From Nitrososphaera sp. (GTDB lineage Archaea > Thermoproteota > Nitrososphaeria > Nitrososphaerales > Nitrososphaeraceae), in contig JAJUFP010000006.1 of NCBI GenBank assembly GCA_029263715.1, forward strand, positions 121,945 to 185,944: a stretch of 64,000 bases of DNA. Reading direction: 5' to 3'. Every line of letters starts with the position of its first letter. Within the stretch, counting starts at the first letter, position 1. A program made the translations under genes and the position numbers. Under the pieces are notes generated by a model. It did no database searches. It saw nothing but the letters and a program-made list of their open reading frames with translations, and was not told the DNA's origin. This document shows, in pieces, positions 61,167-64,000 of this stretch.

Positions 61167-62237
61167 GTGCAGTCTGAGATACCCGGCAAGGAGGCAGAGC
61201 TGTGCGTTGCCTTGCCCAACGGAAGGATAAAGTGCACCGCCTGCGCCCGTTATTGCGAGATACCTGAAGGCAAGGTTGGCCTATGTGGCGTAAGGGGAGT
61301 GATAGGCGGCAAGCTACGGCTTTTTGTTTACGGCAGAGTAATTGCAGGGCATGTGGACCCGATCGAGAAAAAGCCTGTAACCCATTACCATCCAGGCTCA
61401 GAGATCTTTTCCATATCCACTACCGGCTGCAATTGGCTGTGCCAGTACTGTCAGAATTACGATATTTCGCAGCGGCGCAAGGTAGAGGGCGTGGAGATGA
61501 CCCCTACCCAGGTTGCGCAAACCGCAGAATACTATGGCTCTCAGGGCATCGCCTACACCTACAACGAGCCTTCCATCTTCATGGAGTTTGCAAGGGACTG
61601 CGGCCTGGAAGCCCACAAGCGCGGAATATTCAACATCTTTGTTTCAAACGGCTACGATACGCCGGACTCTGTCACCATGATGGGCCAGTTCCTGGACTGT
61701 ATCACCGTGGATTTCAAGGGAAGCGGCAAGCAGGAGTTTGTCCGACGTTACATAGGCATTCCAAGCGCTGACCCCATATTCCAGACGCTGCAGGAAATAA
61801 AGAGCAAGACCAAGATCCATGTAGAGATAACAGACCTCATAGTGCCAAGGGTAGGCGACGACCTTGAAGCTGCAAGAAAGCTGTGCCGGTTTGTCCATGA
61901 TGAGCTGGGGCCAGACACCCCGATCCACTTTTTGCGGTTCCATCCGGACTACAAGATGCTGGACTTTGAATCAACGCCGGTTGCAACCCTGGAAAAGCAT
62001 TACGAAGTGGCAAAACAGGAAGGGCTCACATACTCGTACATAGGAAACGTGCCGGGGCATCCCCTTGAAGATACTTACTGTCCTGAATGCAAGAAGGTTG
62101 TGGTGGGGCGTTACGGCTTTTATGTTGATGAATGGAACCTTGATGACAAGAACCGCTGCAAGAACTGTGGCTGCCAGATACCTATAACCGGCAAACTTCA
62201 TGCACGGAAGAAGAGCCGGTTCCAGTTTCTAAGCTGA
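61167..62237 (+). CDS. amrS: AmmeMemoRadiSam system radical SAM enzyme
   Basis: The cluster motif CNWLCQYCQN carries the 4Fe-4S centre. Before it is the CTACARYCEIPEGKVGLCGVRG signature, here only outlined, and near the C-terminus two more CxxC pairs (CPECKK, CKNCGC). These features define AmrS. The start is GTG at 61167, about 25 bases after TAAATAATTATAAG. Its usual partners AMMECR1 and Memo are not in the window. The substrate is unknown. Confidence 0.87.
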   Translation: MQSEIPGKEAELCVALPNGRIKCTACARYCEIPEGKVGLCGVRGVIGGKLRLFVYGRVIAGHVDPIEKKPVTHYHPGSEIFSISTTGCNWLCQYCQNYDISQRRKVEGVEMTPTQVAQTAEYYGSQGIAYTYNEPSIFMEFARDCGLEAHKRGIFNIFVSNGYDTPDSVTMMGQFLDCITVDFKGSGKQEFVRRYIGIPSADPIFQTLQEIKSKTKIHVEITDLIVPRVGDDLEAARKLCRFVHDELGPDTPIHFLRFHPDYKMLDFESTPVATLEKHYEVAKQEGLTYSYIGNVPGHPLEDTYCPECKKVVVGRYGFYVDEWNLDDKNRCKNCGCQIPITGKLHARKKSRFQFLS

Positions 62238-62278
62238 CTTCATTAGGTTAAAATTGCACTCCGCGTGCGCTTCTTTTC

Positions 62279-62353
62279 GGGGTCGTTGTCTAGCTTGGTT
62301 AGGATGCCAGCCTTGGGCGCTGGAGGTCGCTGGTTCGAATCCGGCCGACCCCA
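62279..62353 (+). tRNA. tRNA-Pro (TGG)
   Basis: The acceptor stem GGGGTCG pairs with CGACCCC, with discriminator A at 62353. The anticodon arm is CCAGC-CTTGGGC-GCTGG with anticodon TGG; the T-arm is GCTGG-TTCGAAT-CCGGC. No intron is visible, and no CCA is encoded. A TATA-like GGTTAAAATTG lies about 25 bases upstream. Confidence 0.93.
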
Positions 62354-62402
62354 TTATCTTAAGCACCAACAGGATATATCTCTGATCCGCTACAGCTAAA
62401 AC

Positions 62403-62783
62403 ATGGCAGCCGATATCAGCCAATTTGTCGATCATCAGTATCTTAATCTTGAAACCTACAAAAAGAGTGGACAGGCCGTTGCCACGCCGGTATGGTTTGT
62501 AATCGATAACGACAGCATTTACATAGTGACTAAGGCTGGCACCGGAAAGGTCAAACGGCTCCGGAACAACCAAAATGTCCGCGTCATGCCCTGTGGTTTC
62601 AGGGGCGAGCCAAAGGGGGAATGGGTCAACGGAAAAGCCCAGTTTGCAGATCCGCTGGAATCGGAACATGCGATCAGCTTGAGAAACAAGAAATACGGCA
62701 TGAAGGCCAAGCTTGCCGGTTTCTTCTCTTCCGGAAAAGGCGAGCTTGTCGTGATAGCCGTAAAGCTTGACAGCCAAAGCTAA
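62403..62783 (+). CDS. Pyridoxamine oxidase-like, F420/FMN-dependent oxidoreductase
   Basis: A small split-barrel protein of 126 residues: ISQFVDHQYLNLETYKKSG, ATPVWFVIDND and IYIVTKAGTGKVKRLRNN are typical of PPOX-class F420-dependent reductases. Such enzymes bind a flavin or deazaflavin and reduce small molecules. It begins about 50 bases after tRNA-Pro. The substrate is unknown. Confidence 0.82.
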   Translation: MAADISQFVDHQYLNLETYKKSGQAVATPVWFVIDNDSIYIVTKAGTGKVKRLRNNQNVRVMPCGFRGEPKGEWVNGKAQFADPLESEHAISLRNKKYGMKAKLAGFFSSGKGELVVIAVKLDSQS

Positions 62784-62814
62784 GGGTCTGTCACGGCGCC
62801 ACTTTTCAGATGAG

Positions 62815-62949
62815 TCACTCTGGGACTGCGCTACGAGTAGCTGACGTCTCTGACCCGTGGGGTCTTCTGGCCCTTGTCGCAAAGAGCAGTGCCGTGAGGA
62901 ATACGAACACGCCTATAGCTACTGCATAGGTGGCAGGTGCATCGGCCAT
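62815..62949 (-). CDS. Small single-helix membrane protein next to amoA
   Basis: An ORF of 44 residues (starting MADAPATYAVAIGVFVFLTA) has one membrane helix at about residues 8-24 followed by a basic RARRPHG segment and a Ser/Thr-rich tail. ATG at 62949 is about 26 bases after TTTATC, a leaderless geometry; a second ATG at 62964 would add five residues. It lies 95 bases after amoA on the same strand. Small single-helix proteins have been found as extra subunits of archaeal ammonia monooxygenase; whether this is one is unknown. Confidence 0.6.
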   Translation of the reverse strand: MADAPATYAVAIGVFVFLTALLFATRARRPHGSETSATRSAVPE

Positions 62950-63011
62950 GTGTATGCTAGACATATGTCGAAGATAAAGTTGTCGGAAGTCCGGTTATCT
63001 CTGTATGGATT

Positions 63012-63036
63012 GAAAAATTAAAAGAAAGAAAGAGAA
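63012..63036 (-). terminator. T-rich terminator after amoA
   Basis: On the minus strand, just after the amoA stop, several T-tracts occur (TTTCTTTCTTTTAATTTTT) without a strong hairpin. T-runs are sufficient for termination by archaeal polymerase, and this would separate amoA from the small ORF. Confidence 0.65.
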
Positions 63037-63043
63037 GGGAGTT

Positions 63044-63694
63044 TTAGTCCCACTTACTCCACGCGGCCATCCATCTGTATGTCCACGTGTTGAGTTTTGC
63101 TCCCAACGCTGCTATGGGTACTGTCAGCACTGCTCCTGCACCCGACCCTAGAGCTACAGGACTGTTGTAGAACTTACCTACCTGGGGTTCTATTGGTGTC
63201 ATGTACGCCGGCAATGTCGGTCTTGGATACTTGAAGGCCACTTCGAGTGGGTCTCTTACAAGCAGCAAGTTGACCATGTTGAACAACGGTAGTGACAGGC
63301 CAACCAAGCTACCACCTATGAGTATGGCAGCGTGTTTGTTGCGTCTTGTAGCCCAGTACGCTAGGTCCATAAGCATTGCCGATGGGATCCACACTGGCAC
63401 AACGATGAAGTCGTACGGATAGCCTAGTGCGAACCATGCACCCTTTGCAACCCATGTGTAGATGGTCATGATTGTGGCGTAGTATGTGGCTGTTCCTGGA
63501 ACTCCTGTGAAGAGCATGTAGTATATGGCTCCAACCGCAAGCATTGTTGACTGCGAGATGGAGAATACTACGAAGGAGGTCCACATCCAGTCTGTGTAGA
63601 ATATGTAGTCTCCTGCGTTGATGGTTAGCAGCGTGCTGTTGACAGCAACCACTACTATGAATAAGTAGTGGGTAGTACGTCTAAGCCAGACCAT
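63044..63694 (-). CDS. amoA: Ammonia monooxygenase subunit A (archaeal)
   Basis: AmoA is part of the membrane copper enzyme that oxidises ammonia to hydroxylamine, the energy source of this organism. The protein is a near-complete match to the archaeal pattern: MVWLRRTTHYLFIVVVAVNS, MWTSFVVFSIS, FTGVPGTATYYA, YPRPTLPAYMTPIEPQVGKF and the end WMAAWSKWD, with about six membrane helices. ATG at 63694 gives 216 residues, the standard length, and is about 28 bases after the TATA box; the ATG at 63709 would add five residues and lies too close to it. Conserved His/Asp copper-region residues are intact. Confidence 0.97.
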   Translation of the reverse strand: MVWLRRTTHYLFIVVVAVNSTLLTINAGDYIFYTDWMWTSFVVFSISQSTMLAVGAIYYMLFTGVPGTATYYATIMTIYTWVAKGAWFALGYPYDFIVVPVWIPSAMLMDLAYWATRRNKHAAILIGGSLVGLSLPLFNMVNLLLVRDPLEVAFKYPRPTLPAYMTPIEPQVGKFYNSPVALGSGAGAVLTVPIAALGAKLNTWTYRWMAAWSKWD

Positions 63695-63717
63695 TAAACA
63701 CCTAGACATAATGCTTG

Positions 63718-63726
63718 TATATAAAA
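63718..63726 (-). promoter_or_regulatory. amoA TATA box
   Basis: On the minus strand TTTTATATA (plus-strand TATATAAAA at 63718-63726) lies about 28 bases before the ATG at 63694, as expected for a leaderless amoA transcript. Confidence 0.75.
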
Positions 63727-63830
63727 TTTTATTTCATAAGTCGCAACGATGTGATGGGGCATTTAAACCCGAGGCACACTGATTTTCAAAGATGCAGGAT
63801 CAGTTAGAGCAACAAAGCTTTGAAAAGTTG

Positions 63831-63854
63831 AAATGAAAGAAAATAAGAAAAAAG
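63831..63854 (-). terminator. T-rich terminator after amoX
   Basis: Following the stop of the gene at the right edge, the minus strand reads CTTTTTTCTTATTTTCTTTC, a series of T-tracts that could end transcription before the amoA promoter. Confidence 0.55.
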
Positions 63855-63858
63855 GGAA

Positions 63859-64000
63859 CTACGCCCTGTACGGTTTCTCGTTTACGATCTTTAGGATCCA
63901 GAACAGTCCAAGGGCCTCAATGACGGTCAGGACAGACAGTGCGTACATGCCACTTGGCAGTGGGTATGCCCATGGGTATACAGTGATACCTACAAAGACA
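63859..64000 (-). CDS. amoX: Probable AmoX, C-terminal part (cut by window edge)
   Basis: The last 47 codons are visible, ending in EKPYRA. They form a membrane helix pattern: VFVGITVYPWAYPLPSGMY then ALSVLTVIEALGLFWILKIV. AmoX is a small two-helix protein found beside amoA in ammonia-oxidising archaea, and this has that position, orientation and character. The sequence does not fit the ends of AmoB or AmoC as I know them. The N-terminus is outside the window. Confidence 0.65.
   Translation of the reverse strand, partial: VFVGITVYPWAYPLPSGMYALSVLTVIEALGLFWILKIVNEKPYRA

Noticed and set aside
62229..62882. 217-residue minus-strand frame across tRNA-Pro
   Set aside because: It runs antisense over the AmrS end, tRNA-Pro and the oxidase gene; the part over the tRNA mirrors the tRNA sequence, so it is a shadow frame.
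1..64000. CRISPR arrays, rRNA genes, insertion sequences or prophage
   Set aside because: No regularly spaced direct repeats, rRNA-like stretches, transposase motifs or phage genes were seen. CARF-like and nuclease-like domains occur only in single genes without CRISPR context.

Overview
This 64 kb window is a chromosomal segment of an ammonia-oxidising archaeon, most likely a Nitrososphaera-type (group I.1b) member of the Thaumarchaeota/Nitrososphaerota. The strongest evidence is a complete archaeal-type amoA near the right end, with what looks like the tail of amoX at the edge. Supporting evidence is eukaryote-like ribosomal proteins (S24e, S27ae, L15e), archaeal SRP54, PCNA, TFS, RpoL and aIF5A, LysW-dependent lysine/arginine biosynthesis, a PEFG-CTERM protein, intron-bearing tRNA-Tyr, and many TATA boxes about 25 bases upstream of leaderless starts. 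I saw no rRNA operon, CRISPR array, intact insertion sequence or prophage. Function calls come from reading sequence motifs, not from searches.

Layout. 1-7.3 kb: the end of a degenerate class III cyclase, S24e-S27ae, then a leftward block with a nucleotidyltransferase-kinase fusion, a metallopeptidase, Pus10, SRP54 and DPH6. 7.3-13.5 kb: a peptide-type ABC importer with one ATPase, a PEFG-anchored binding protein and two permeases. 13.5-23.8 kb: a box C/D guide RNA, aIF5A, CorA, HemB, a tRNA-Tyr with two introns, aldehyde and alcohol dehydrogenases, fumarase, SerA and L15e. 23.8-27.4 kb: the operon lysY-lysZ-lysJ-Lrp regulator. 27.4-32.9 kb: a SIMPL-cupredoxin-SIMPL protein, isoaspartyl peptidase, a poorly recognisable stretch, an SDR enzyme and a Tan1-like THUMP protein. 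33-38.3 kb: a radical SAM protein, argG-lysW-lysX, and divergent ACT-like and HTH/B12-like genes. 38.3-49.1 kb: membrane and signalling genes, including a CARF-wHTH protein, an AN1-site-2-protease fusion, a histidine kinase-response regulator-cyclase operon and an APC-USP transporter. 49.2-61.1 kb: a Clp1-type kinase, queD-queC, UbiA between two related wHTH regulators, CobJ, aspartate kinase, PCNA, TFS and RpoL. 61.2-64 kb: AmrS, tRNA-Pro, an F420/FMN-type oxidase, a small membrane ORF, amoA and amoX.

Connections. The two amino-acid operons (lysYZJ-lrp and argG-lysW-lysX) share an identical 28-base promoter/operator block with the palindrome GGTCAGATATGACC, and the Lrp-type gene closing the first operon is the obvious candidate regulator. 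LysW ends in Gln where the known family has the substrate-carrying Glu. The guide RNA at 13.55 kb carries an antisense element that would direct methylation to the anticodon C34 of elongator tRNA-Met. QueD is fused to a nuclease-fold-like N-terminal domain. These, plus the small ORF next to amoA and the CARF/cyclase signalling genes, are the observations most worth following up.
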